Below the pieces are notes generated by a model. It was not told where the DNA came from. It worked only from the letters and a program-made list of their open reading frames with translations, and made no database searches. A stretch of 31,044 bases of DNA from Lingula anatina (Eukaryota; Brachiopoda; Lingulata; Lingulida; Lingulidae). A program made the position numbers and the translations under genes. Numbering within the stretch: position 1 is the first letter of the stretch; every line of letters starts with the position of its first letter. Shown piece after piece: positions 19,165-28,535 of this stretch. The stretch spans positions 1 through 31,044 of the forward strand of contig NW_019773965.1 of assembly GCF_001039355.2 (NCBI RefSeq). Reading direction: 5' to 3'.

Positions 19165-19396
19165 CTGTAACAAAGAACCTTCACACAGATCATTACACTA
19201 TTAAAGTTGATGTCATACTGTTCTCTTAGCTGTGTAGGCATAGGGCGTTCAAGCAGAACATGCCTCTCTGTTTGCACTGATATCAAACACACAAACACAC
19301 AGTCTCTCCTCTCTAGTGATATGGGCCCACCGCCAATTTTCCATAGCCAGGTTGTGTGACAAGATGCGAAGACGTGTAAGAGTTAACCTCTTATAC
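19165..19396 (-). pseudogene. LINE C-terminal fragment
   Basis: The minus strand reads LRILSHNLAMENWRWAHITR, then EERLC, and after one frame change ISVQTERHVLLERPMPTQLR and EQYDINFNSV. This resembles the C-terminal region of many invertebrate non-LTR retrotransposons (LRxxSHxLxIExGRW, RxCxxC, ExHxLLxCPxYxxLR), with the last Cys replaced by Arg. The MITE copy 2 lies just downstream on that strand. Family (CR1/jockey-like or other) is not resolved. Confidence 0.55.
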
Positions 19397-19403
19397 CTAC
19401 CAC

Positions 19404-19463
19404 GGGGCTGATATCAATACAAAAGGATTGCAAGGGGCTGATATCAATACAAAAGAATTGAAA
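19404..19463. repeat. 2 x 30-bp tandem repeat
   Basis: GGGGCTGATATCAATACAAA is repeated at 19,404 and 19,434 with minor differences at the unit ends. Confidence 0.8.
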
Positions 19464-19469
19464 GAACGA

Positions 19470-20170
19470 TATCATTGACGGTGCCCACTCAACCGCAAGG
19501 TTCATTTCACACAAACAATACGGTTGCCTCGAGCCGCTATCAAAAAGCGTGATAGCGTGTCTGGTGTACCCTGAGCGTCAGAGCAACATAAAAATTAGCT
19601 TGTAAATATTAAATATACCTTGGAGCCATTTTTACTAGCTCTGAGGAACAGCAGCCATGTTAGGCTTCCGTCAATCAAATAGAACTGCTCCGCAGTGAAT
19701 CTGCAGTTGAATGTCATCAGACCAAAATGAAACGTAAAACAAATTTAATTCTGCTTTATTTAATTTTATTTGTTGTATTTAAGATGTAAAGTGAAAAAAT
19801 AAATAATATTCTTCGAAAAGAAAATATATATCCAATGTTTTTGTATTTTTTGCTTATCAAAGAATATTTAGTCCTGAGATATACACGTGCACAATACATG
19901 TGCTTGCCGTGTGCCATATTTGACAGCTACACTGTATGCCCGATACCACTATAAGGGCTGCGCAATGGCTACACGAAAATCAGTTTTTTACAGCAGAATG
20001 TTGCTTGTATTGTGGCACTGACCTTCGACTGCAAGATATTTTCAATTCAAAATTATAACTCCGCGTCAGGCACTTTAATTGCTTCTTGTCTCGTCTGCAA
20101 GAGATAACTTCAGCGCAAGGCGGGAAAGGCAGCTCCAGGCGGCCAAACCTGTGACGTACGAGACTTATGA
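19470..20170. other. Non-coding stretch
   Basis: No supportable gene or element was recognised. Confidence 0.45.
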
Positions 20171-20329
20171 CTTCCAACTATGGATCCAGGCGGACACAGC
20201 TGTGACGTGTGACTTCCAAATATGGAAGCGCCCCAGGCAGAATTTTGAAGAAGAACGCCCCCGAGTTGCCGCTGTTCGCTAGAGCCTGGTATTGCTGATA
20301 TGGGTTATATATGAAATCAAGATCGAGCT

Positions 20330-20614
20330 GGCAATACCGGAATCTAGAACCTAGGGTAGTCTGTTGGTAAACACTCCTAAAGAGACGCGTCACTGTGGTT
20401 GCCCGCAGAGAGTGGTTGGTGTAGAATCCTTGCAGGCCAGCCTCTTCACACGTTTCTCGGGTGAAGTTTGACAGGGTATTCACACCAACCGACTGTCGAC
20501 TAAACCATGCGTCTCCCCGCCATTTCTGCAAAGGCTGGAGATAAAAATCATTGTCTCTGTTATCTTTGGGGGATAATTCCATATATTTCTTGTAAATCGC
20601 TCCGGGCAGTCTGC
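20330..20614 (-). pseudogene. Crypton-type tyrosine recombinase / DUF3504-like exon
   Basis: The minus strand from an acceptor-like TTTTCTAACGCAG (20,615) gives LPGAIYKKYMELSPKDN, DNDFYLQPL, WFSRQSVGVNTLSNF and then TNHSLRATTVTRLF. The HxxR box NHSLRATxxTRLF and the upstream FYLxPL...WF blocks match the Crypton-derived tyrosine recombinase domain found in QRICH1/ZMYM2-like proteins and in Cryptons. In the family the domain goes on to a GH/W box and the catalytic Tyr; here the frame departs from it right after TRLF (about 20,385) and the remaining codons look unrelated, so the recombinase is truncated and should be inactive. Short exon edges suggest it came from a spliced gene. Confidence 0.65.
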
Positions 20615-20639
20615 GTTAGAAAACTAATTTACAATGTTT

Positions 20640-20925
20640 GAGGCCACCTTGACTAGTTTAAGAGCCATCTTCTGAATATTTTAAGTAAGCAATTTCACCT
20701 TAAGGTCCTTGGTGCGTAATTTGTTGTGATTTATATCGCAGTCGCCGATGTTCCTTTCCACCTCGTTATCCGACTTGTTTGCCATTCAAGTAGTGCAGTA
20801 TACACACGAGTACTTTGGGGTTGTAGTTGCCCAGCACTTTCGATGACCACAACTTGCTTTCATCCTCTCTGTGTCCTTCTTAATTATTAACCTGCTCAGC
20901 ATTAAATGGATTTAATCTTTTTCAG
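20640..20925. other. Non-coding stretch ending in a splice acceptor
   Basis: No gene seen. The last bases TTTAATCTTTTTCAG form the intron end before HSPA13 copy 2. Confidence 0.5.
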
Positions 20926-21470
20926 GGAAGAAACACCTGGGAGAACTTGACGTTAATCAGAGGTTTTCCAACCATTTGTTACCTCAGATAAAACAGACAT
21001 TTGGACGTGAACTCAAAGATCCAGAAGATCTCCAGTTACTAGGACAACAGACAGAAGACATCAACTTAAACTTGACCAATAAGGATACAGTATTTATTCG
21101 CATCCCCTTACATTCCTTTAGGAAAGCAGGCCACATGACATTTTACAAAGACAAAATTATAACAGCTACAACTGAATGATTGAATGAATATTTATTTCAG
21201 AGTGTTAGGTCCAGCTGTATTACAAACTGTACAAATGGAACCTAGTGAAATAGATTAAACAGTCTTATTTGGTGGTACTACACGCATTCCAAAAGTAATA
21301 CAAATGATAAGGGAGTATTTTATGAAAGATGCCAATACGTCTATAGACCCTGATTTAGCAGTTACTTCTGTATTGTCTATATAGACAGGAATGATTGGAG
21401 GAATGTGGCCACTCACAGTAATTGCAATTAAGCTGCTAAGAAAATTCATATACGACGAGGTATTAGTAAT
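20926..21470 (+). pseudogene. HSPA13: HSPA13 (STCH)-like Hsp70 exon, pseudogene copy 2
   Basis: This is a second copy of the ATPase-domain exon at 6988. It starts after a clean TTTTTCAG acceptor and reads KHLGELDVNQRFSNHLLP, KDPEDLQLL, INLNLT, GHMTFYKDK, then a stop at 21,177, a frame change near 21,200-21,220, then LQTVQMEPSEID, a stop, GGTTRIPKVIQMIREYF, DANTSIDPDLAVT, another stop, and MIGGMWPL. It preserves the GGMWPL Trp that copy 1 has lost to a stop, and the LFQ segment that copy 1 deleted. So neither copy derives from the other in its present state. Non-functional. Confidence 0.8.
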
Positions 21471-21640
21471 ATATACCCATGTGCATTTTTTATTTATAAG
21501 TTGTACTTAAATAATGTCTAAGCTAGTCGGCCTGTGTTCACACATGGTCTACGGGCATGAGGACGGTTTACTGTGCCACCAGTCTCTCTGAAGGAATCCT
21601 CAAGGGGCTTATGGTGGGATGATACACGTTCAGTTGTGTT
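21471..21640. repeat. 3' flank of HSPA13 copy 2
   Basis: Matches 7556-7735 (CTAAGCTAGTCGGCCTGTG; GGTCTACGGGCATGAGGAC) up to GTTGTGTTG. Confidence 0.75.
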
Positions 21641-22250
21641 GACCATGCTGTATTAGTCAACCCAGCATTGAGCAACTGGATGTGAAAGGGACTAGATAGC
21701 ATCATTTATTAAATGATGGGTGCGTTTAACAAACACTGCCCTAACAATAACTGGGTTTTTGTTGGTAAGTCTATAATGTTCTGACCGATCCTTTTCATCA
21801 GGAACTGTTTTTTTTTTCCTGGGACTTAAGAACAGGATAGGCAATTTCTTTCCTTCCAGGTAAGGATGCATTTTTAACGAAAACACACATATCTCTGGTT
21901 GTTATCCCCTTGATAACACCTTCAAAGCTTTGCTAAACCAACTGAAACTATAAAGGTATGATTGTGAAGGAGAGGCAAAAAAAACCACAAAGATTTGTTT
22001 GAAGCTCATAGTTTTTCGTTTCCATTTACTGCTGCCCCCTCACAGCACAATCCATGCTGCATAGCTTTGGCAAATATCTTTGATGCAGCAAGTGTTTGTG
22101 CAAGTTCTTATTTGTCTATTCTTTCAGTTTATTTTAAAATGCCCCCAAAGTTGGAGTGGGGCAGCCATTTAGATTGTTCATAATCCCACTTTTTGTTCTG
22201 AGGTTGCCCTCGTTCTACACCATCAGTTTCAACATATACATCTTTCAAGT
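21641..22250 (-). other. Extra 0.6 kb absent from the first block, coding-like on minus strand
   Basis: This lies between the duplicated HSPA13 flank and the LINE, where copy 1 has nothing. On the minus strand one frame from about 22,246 to 22,010 reads YVETDGVERGQPQNKKWD, SKWLPHSNFGGILK, ELAQTLAASKIFAKAMQHGL and CCEGAAVNGNEKL with two internal stops. I do not recognise it. It could be the rest of the LINE ORF or another captured fragment. Confidence 0.3.
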
Positions 22251-22815
22251 GAGAAAACCTTTGCTCTTTTACCTGTGTAGTGGTCCTCGATTACCTCAGC
22301 GATTCTTTCTGGTATTCAACAGGCTATGAGGTTCCTCATCATTTTTCCCATTGCAGCGAGTCGACGACCTTAGAAAAATCTATCATCATAATGACTGCCA
22401 CCAGGTATTACCTTGGCATCTTCTACTTGCCTTCAGAGTGCAAGGATCTGACAGACTGTGCTTTGCCCTAGCCTGAAACCATTCTGGTTCTTTCTAGGTA
22501 GAGGGTGTAGCACTGACCATATTCTTAAGAATATTTTGTTCACTGGGGGAAAGACTTATAGCCCTGTATTTGCCAGCGGGGCTCATATCTCCTGCTTTGG
22601 GTATTGGTACAATGTTCAGTGTTGCCCATTCGGATGGCTTCCCTTTATTTACCAGTGATTTGTTGCAGAGGGGCAGCATAATGTCATCAGTCTTGATGAC
22701 CTCCACTGGGATATGGCCTTTAGCCTTCTACCCATTATCCCATAGACTTCAAGGCACTTCTTAGCTCCTCCACTGTGAATGGCATGTCCTCATTGAAGTT
22801 TGTTAAACACTATGT
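22251..22815 (-). pseudogene. RTE-like LINE reverse transcriptase fragment, copy B
   Basis: Minus-strand landmarks in order are IPVEVIKTDDIMLPLCNKSL, EWATLNIVPIPKAGDM, GKYRAISLS, KNQNGFRLGQSTV, QILALRR, then VIMIDFSK and KMMRNLIA. These match the N-terminal fingers and palm of RTE-type reverse transcriptases (IVPIPKKGD, NYRGISL, QxGFRxGRST, xxDFSKAFD). The first catalytic Asp of the FxDFSK block is present, unlike copy A. The YxDD box region is missing. Multiple stops and frame changes make it inactive. Confidence 0.75.
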
Positions 22816-23590
22816 ATCTTTTCTTCTTCATCCACGACTTCTGGTGGTTTCCCAAGCAACTCATTAAAAAATGGCTATACCAGTTCTCAACCCTTTCCTC
22901 CAGTGTACTTCCCTTAAGTTGGTCTTTTCTTGGGGTTCTTCTTCGAGTGAGCTCATCGATCACATCTTTATGTTTGATTTGCTCATCCACCTATTTCTTT
23001 AATATGGTGTGCAGACTTACTTCAGCTTCTTTCGAGCTCTGCTTATCTCTGTGATGTCGTCGCCTTCCCTCGTTTGTTTGCATTCACTTCTGAAGTTCTG
23101 CCAGGTTTCCAGCACTCATGGATCGTGACTTCTTCTGTTCTTTCCACCTTTGGAAGAACCTCCTCCACGGCCCTTTGCTATGCCATGGCCTTTTGCCTGT
23201 ACAAATGCCCCTTACCTCTTTTTGGCATCTTCTTGGTCAATGGTGAAAGACTCAAAGCAGTTTCTGATCGAAACAGAGTATTCTGGAGTAGCGTCAGAGT
23301 AGCTCTGGACTGTTTGAACTGCTCCTTATCATAGCTTTATGTAAGACATGAGACTAAACATGTGGTCAGACCATACACTCTCAAAAGAGCTGTATGCTTC
23401 CACATTCTTCAGGTGTTTTCTCCATTTTTTTTTAACCAGGATGTAATCCAGTTGACACCAAAGGTTTCTACGGTCTGTAAATGTCTTTTGGAAGGTAATG
23501 TTGGATATGAAACGATTCATTTCTTGTGCCAACTCAGGCAGTTGCCTCATTGCGGTTTGTGTCCTGGTGAAATGTGCTGTGTGAAAATCG
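22816..23590 (-). pseudogene. LINE endonuclease C-terminus and linker to reverse transcriptase
   Basis: From 23,590 downwards the minus strand gives HISPGHKPQ, LPELAQEMNRFISNITFQK, WCQLDYILVKKKWRKHLKNV, and VWSDHMFSL. The SDH motif is the catalytic His box of apurinic-like LINE endonucleases. A Lys/Glu-rich linker follows (KKMPKRGKGHLYRQKA; FNELLGKPPEVVDEEEKI), leading to the reverse transcriptase. Order and strand fit a LINE ORF. The start of this part is joined directly to the BEL integrase tail at 23,580-23,595, a chimeric junction also seen at 28,540. Confidence 0.75.
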
Positions 23591-24514
23591 TACGCACGAT
23601 TCCCTTGTTGTCAACCTCTACGTCTTCAACATGACCCATCGGCCATGCATTGCGAGCAACGTTATCGTCTTTTATGAGAACTACATCTCCGATGTTGATG
23701 TTCTTTGGTGTTTCTTCCATTTGTGATTTCCTGTTTAAGGGTCATCATGAATTCTTTACGCCATCTGGACCAAAATATGTTTGAAAGATGTTGGACTCGT
23801 CGCCATCTGCTTTGCAGATATCAGTCATTTAGCTAAGATAAGCCTGGTGGAGGTACGTTAACATGCGATCTAGCGGTCAAATTGTGGTTTGACGTTAAAG
23901 GTTCTGCGTCATCTGAATCTGAGGAGACGCTGGTTCTTTGACCGAAAAATTCATTATCGCACCCACCTTAGATAACAGTGTCTGCCAGCAATCAGTGTCC
24001 TTACAAGTTCAAAACTCATGCAACATATCAAACACTACTGTTCTAACTGACCTATTATACGTTCCCTTGCTAAGCCCTTATTGCTTGCCGTAGGTGGATT
24101 GAAATGCCAGTCAACTCCAGCTTTACACATATAGTTGTGAAAGACACCGCTCAAGTGCCTGCTGTAGTTCTTTGTGAGAATCCTTGAAATTGGTTCCATT
24201 ATCGCTCCACAGTTCTGCAACCTTCCCCGACGCATAACAAAACGTCGTAAGACATTGATAAAGGTATCCTTTTCAAGGTTAATTGCTACACGTAAAATGG
24301 ACACCGTAGCGCTTAACTTCTTTCCGGTCCTCTTTGATAATGAATGGCCCAAAATAGTCGACTCCAGGTATGCTAAATGGTAGCATTGTATCGTCAGCTC
24401 TGCAAACTGGTCGACCTGACATTTTCTTCTCTTGCGTTACGCCTCTAGTGCGACAACAGGTTCCAAACGTTGACAGCACTGACTGCTCTGCCGCATTGAC
24501 TTCTATGTTGTATC
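23591..24514 (-). pseudogene. BEL/Pao integrase region, copy B
   Basis: The minus strand carries CRTRGVTQEKKMSGRPVC (zinc-finger tail), GVDYFGPFIIKEDRKEVKRY, AINLEKDTFINVLRRFV, NPPTAS, a GRERIIG-like GGxxER motif (Glu of DDE) and a C-terminal part with many stops, finishing in the VEDVEVDNKGIVRT tail. It lacks 29 bp of the core present in copy A, which shifts the frame after HFTC. Compared with copy C, the central SDNGTN Asp region is broken by a base change. Inactive. Confidence 0.8.
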
Positions 24515-24670
24515 CAGAGTAACGCCCGCTGCCACCACTGTGACTTGATCGTTTGGGTGTCGTCGGACAACCTTTGTCTCTCCTATATCAATTATATCCT
24601 CGTTGTCGTACATAACGCTGGTTTCTGATCGAGTGAACCGGGCGTACGTGATTCCTTTGGTGCATGTGGC
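24515..24670 (-). pseudogene. TKT: Transketolase segment (52 codons), copy B
   Basis: The minus strand from 24,670 gives 52 stop-free codons: TKGITYARFTRSETSV, MYDNED, IDIGETKVV, PNDQVTVVAAGVTL. It differs from copy A at a few residues (for example Ile to Met before YDN and Ala to Thr in GEAKVV). It is followed at once by the integrase region and preceded by gag-like sequence, as in the other two copies. Confidence 0.75.
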
Positions 24671-25030
24671 GGGTGTAACATGCCGTCATGAAAGTCAGAC
24701 TGCTAATCAGGTCACCTGAAAAACTTCTGGCTCTAGAAGCGTGTTCGTACAAACCACGTGGTTTTCTAAATGTCTGCTGCTCAGTGGTGTTGGTCTTAAA
24801 TTTGTCTTAATTCTAGAGGTTCTACGTTTAACCGTGCAGTGCTCGAACGTTGCTATTCACCAGGGCTGGCTGTATGTGGGTTTGTATGGGATGCATCATG
24901 GGTAGTAATGAGCGGGGCTGCTGCATGCTTCGTGACGTCATATTCATAAACACGTTTATTGGCCCGTGTTTTTGTTTTTTCGACTTCCTGTCGTAGTTGC
25001 TCGTTTTTCTTCATAATTTTTTTTTATTTT
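24671..25030 (-). pseudogene. BEL/Pao gag N-terminal fragment, copy B
   Basis: Minus strand: MKKNEQLRQEVEKT (coiled-coil-like start), a Thr/Ala/His-rich middle with a stop, RSSTARLNVEPLELR, then KTTWFVRT and the FSGDLIS block. It is parallel to copy C at 27,098-27,453. A small gap has removed bases between the PEP and FSGD motifs. Stops and frame changes are present. Confidence 0.6.
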
Positions 25031-25058
25031 ATTATTATTTTTTTTTTTTTGAAGTAAT
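25021..25058. repeat. T/A-rich simple tract in the inverted-repeat arm
   Basis: Runs of T with TTATTATT words separate the gag start from the end of the arm. The other arm has ordinary sequence at this place, so the tract expanded after the arms separated. Confidence 0.6.
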
Positions 25059-25240
25059 TATTTTTTCATGGCCAGTCCTACTATATTTGCTTGTTCTTTG
25101 GCTAGTGCTGATACATCAGAACGAATTGACTGTAAAGAACGAGATGATTGGTGTGACGATCGACGCGACATCCCGCCACTGAGGCTGCCATTCCCAGTCG
25201 AACCGGCACATTCCGCCGACAGGGCAGGCGCTGCGTTGTG

Positions 25241-25735
25241 CCTAAAATCACATTTAGTTGATCTGAAAGGGGAAATAAGGACATACCTAATATCGCATTT
25301 ACTTGATCGGAGAGGGTAATAACGGCGCCGTATCTATGACTGGGTTCCATGCCTACATCAATCCATCTGGACTATAACTCCCTGGGGAGTCTCACTAAAT
25401 TGCTATTAACTTAATCGGCTTAATTGTCTGTCACGCCTACCGAATCAGCTAGGGTAAAGATACTCCCTTACAGCTTTACAAGGCGTGACAGCTTTAGTAG
25501 GCGTGGAGTGAGACTCACCAGGGAGATAGATCGATCCTAATATCTGTGGGAATGGTCCGTAATAGTGCATTCACTTGATCGGTAAAGGGTAATAGAGACG
25601 AAACTACAATCGCCTGTACTTGATAAGAAAAGGGTCATAATGCCGTTGTACCTAAAATCCTGTTTACTTGATCGCAAAAAAGGGTAATAAATACGCAACA
25701 ATAATCGCCTATATATGATCGAAAAAAGACCAAGA
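25241..25735. repeat. Minisatellite (CATTTACTTGATCGGxxAGGGTAATAA) interrupted by a MITE
   Basis: Units with the core TTTACTTGATCGG...AGGGTAATAA start near 25,241, 25,286, 25,567, 25,597, 25,651 and 25,703, with spacing of about 45-55 bp within each side. Between units two and three sits foldback MITE copy 3 with its flanks (about 25,335-25,560). The array therefore existed before the insertion. Confidence 0.65.
25366..25538. mobile_element. Foldback MITE, copy 3
   Basis: Arms: left TCTGGACTATAACTCCCTGG and GAGTCTCACTAAATTGCT; right GGCGTGGAGTGAGACTCACC, AGGGAGATAGATCGATCC. It is inverted relative to copy 2: its left flank (GACTGGGTTCCATGCC) is the complement of copy 2's right flank. No coding capacity. 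Confidence 0.75.
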
Positions 25736-25739
25736 AGGC

Positions 25740-26071
25740 GTTGTGAATGGACGTCATCACTGATCGGAAGGACGTAGTTAAAGGAATAGAACAAACTCAA
25801 GTGTGATGTTCAAAATTTGGCCGATGAGGGCCTCATTTATTGAAGGTCTCATTAATAAAAAGAAATAAAGCGGATTAGTGATAAACAGTGAATAGTGTTG
25901 ATGATTGATATTAACTTAATGTGTACGCCTGGAATATATACATTTAAAATGCAATTTCCAAATAAATAATGCACATATTTAAATCTGTAGGGATGCCAAG
26001 AGGCTAAGTGTGTAAGCCAAACTGTGTAGTGTGAGCCCCATGATGGCTAATAGACCTACATGTAGGCCTAT
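25740..26071. other. Non-coding stretch
   Basis: Nothing recognised apart from a small palindrome, TAGACCTACATGTAGGCCTA, at about 26,050-26,069, which is an insertion relative to the paralogous site near 14,262. Confidence 0.45.
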
Positions 26072-26960
26072 TTTGACAAACACGTCGCTTGTTTTCTTGA
26101 ACTTTTATTGAACCACCAATATTTAAACACGTTCTGAAACAGTAACAATGGGAAATAATGTAAAATAAATATACAAAATAAAATTTGAAATGGACTTGTT
26201 AAGATCTTGTTACTTGAGAAATAAGGCACACTTAAACAGGTCTTGCACATCTATGCTTTACCTTTCTTTACATGACAATACTCACTAAAATAATGACTAC
26301 ATGCTAATCTATCAACACATAAATAAGTCATTACAAAGCTTAAAAAACAATGATGACTGAAGAAAATAATTATACTAGATATAGGCTAGCTACTCGCTAG
26401 AACTTGTAACAGTTTACATACACTTGTGGCCTCTTACATACTAGTAGGCTTGTAAATACTTTACAGTGATAACTTTAACTGCTGGCACTGTAATTATTAA
26501 ATTATTAATAAAAAAAAACAGGATTGCATGTAATGATATTGCTAACTGGGATCAACATATTGAATAATAAATATGAAAAAATAAAGCCTGTGCCCGTTCA
26601 TACTTATGAATCTCTTTCTTCTAAAGATCACTTTCTCATCTAAATATACTGTGATTGCGCCGAATGTGGTAGATGAGACTGAATGCGAATTCTAACATTA
26701 CCGTAAACAGCTTAGCTTAAACTGGAAAAAAATTCTAGCTGCAACAGGGCTATGAACTGAGGCGAGCAGTTATTCATTTTGACTATTTCCACTTATTAAC
26801 CGAAATTATTCCCTATTTGAAATAATATTTTAGGACATCATTATAGTTGTGTTTGTTGCAGAGTTTATTCACTAAATAGAAATACCCCAGTATAACATTG
26901 GTGGCATATAATCTGATTCACACACCTAATATATTCGCTTTTAATTTCAAAACACACTTA
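26072..26960. repeat. AT-rich duplicated block, copy 2
   Basis: Direct-orientation counterpart of 14,262-15,600. The middle (26,650-26,790) is shorter and lacks the tRNA-like sequence. The ~130-bp unit is single here and doubled in copy 1. No coding region is seen. Confidence 0.75.
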
Positions 26961-27097
26961 TATGTGAACCTGGAGATATGTTTCGGGGGTGCCCTTTGGT
27001 ACGGTTTGGAGTTATGATTTAGCTAGCCGAAATCCTAATTTCAAGTGTGATATATTTTGAGAAGGGGGGTCAGGGTCAGGGCTGCCTACGGATAAAG

Positions 27098-27453
27098 AAT
27101 TACTTCAACAAAAACGCCGGTTAATGAAGGAAAACGAGCAACTAGGACAGGACGTCGAAAAAACGTGTTTAGAAGATGACGTCACGACGCATGTAGCAGT
27201 CCTACCCATTACTTCCCATGTTGCATCACATACCAAACCAGATAAAGTCAGCCTTGGTGGATCGCAACGCCCGAGCAGTGCACAGTTAAACATAGAAGCT
27301 CAGGAATTTAGACAGCTCCAAGCCCAATACAACTGAGCAGCAGATATGTAGAAAACCACTTGGTTTGTACGAACACACTTCCAGAGCCAGATATCCTGAA
27401 GTTTTCAGGTGACCTGATTAGCAATCGGACTATTATGACTGCATGTTACACTC
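27098..27453 (+). pseudogene. BEL/Pao gag N-terminal fragment, copy C
   Basis: Open frame ELLQQKRRLMKENEQLGQDV gives a probable coiled coil, followed by THVAVLPITSHVASHT and RPSSAQLNIEAQEFRQLQAQ, then a stop at 27,334. In another frame RYVENHLVCTN, LPEPDILKFSGD and SNRTIMTACYT resemble the DUF1759-like gag region. The transketolase segment starts right after, in a different frame. No protease or reverse transcriptase is present between gag and integrase. Confidence 0.65.
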
Positions 27454-27609
27454 ACCGCATGGACCAAAGGAATGACGTACGCCCGGTCCATTCGATCAGA
27501 AACCAGCGTTATATACGACAACGAGGATATGATTGATATAGGAGAGGCAAAGGTTGTCCGACGACACCCAAACGATCAAGTCACAGTGGTGGCAGCGGGC
27601 GTTACTCTG
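27454..27609 (+). pseudogene. TKT: Transketolase segment (52 codons), copy C
   Basis: Stop-free over 52 codons: TKGMTYARSIRSETSV, IYDNEDMIDIGEAKVV, HPNDQVTVVAAGVTL. It has the same boundaries as copies A and B. The surroundings run gag-like, transketolase, integrase, all on the plus strand. Its left boundary carries TAW where copy A has AAC (the family has AAN before TKGI). Confidence 0.75.
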
Positions 27610-28535
27610 GATACAACATAGAAGTCAATGCGGCAGAGCAGTCAGTGCTGTCAACGTTTGGAACCTGTTGTCGCACTAGAGGCGTAACGCAAGAGAAGAA
27701 AATGTCAGGTCTACCAGTTTGCAGAGTTGACGGTACAATGCTACCATTTAGCAGATTTGGAGTCGACTATTTTGGACCATTCATTATCAAAGAGGACCGG
27801 AAAGAAGTTAAGCGCTGCGGTGTCCGTTTTACGTGTAGCAATTAACCTTGAAGCGGATACCTTTATCAATGTTTTACGACGTTTTGTAACGCGTCGGGGG
27901 AAGGTTGCAGAACTGTTGAGCGATAATGGAACCAACTTCAATGATTCTCACAAAGAACTACAGCAGGCACTTGAGCGGTGTCTTTCACAACTATATGTGT
28001 AAAGCTGGAGTTGACTGGTATTTCAATCCACCTACAGCAAGCAATATGGGCGGAGCAAGGGAACGTATAATAGGTCAGTTAGAACAGTAGTGTTTGATAT
28101 GTTGCATGAGTTTTGAACTTGTAAGGACACTGATTGCTGGCAGACACTGTTGTCTAAGGTGGGTGCGATAATGAATTTTCGGTCAAAAAACCCAGCATCT
28201 CCTCAGATTCAGATGACGCAGAACCTTTAACGTCAAACCACAATTTGACCGCTAGATCGCATGTTAACGTACCTCCACCAGGCTTATCTTAACTAAATGA
28301 CTGATATCTGCACAACAGATGGCGACGAGTCCAAATCGGCCCAACGTATTTTGGTCCAGATGGCGTAAAGAATATATCATGACCTTTCAAAGGCGACACA
28401 AATGGAAGAAACACCAAAGAACCACAACATTGGAGATGTAGTTCTCATAAAAGACGATAACGTTGCTCGCAATGTATGGCCGATGGGTCATGTTGAACGT
28501 AGAGGTTGACAACAAGGGAATCGTGCGTACGATTT
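27610..28535 (+). pseudogene. BEL/Pao integrase region, copy C
   Basis: This copy keeps, across frames, all three catalytic landmarks of the DDE integrase: VDYFGPF (Asp), LSDNGTNFNDSHKELQQ (Asp) and NPPTASNMGGARERIIG (Glu; the usual Trp of GGxWER is replaced). The zinc-finger tail is CRTRGVTQEKKMSGLPVC. The shared 29-bp deletion after RFTC breaks the frame, and stops follow (27,844; 28,000; 28,088). The C-terminal tail ends near DNKGIVRTI. Enzymatically dead as it stands, but the best integrase core in the window. Confidence 0.8.

Larger units (their letters stand above)
23191..25058 (-). repeat. Left arm of ~1.85-kb inverted repeat (BEL-transketolase-LINE chimera)
   Basis: This arm is the reverse complement of 27,098-28,940 with small indels and substitutions. 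It ends on the left at CAGGCAAAA (complement) and on the right at GAATTACTTC-like sequence. The content on the minus strand is gag start, gag DUF1759-like, transketolase segment, integrase, integrase tail, LINE endonuclease and linker. Confidence 0.85.

Noticed and set aside
25068-25319. 83-codon plus-strand open frame
   Set aside because: It covers the start of the minisatellite and the end of the inverted-repeat arm; no recognised peptide, most likely chance.
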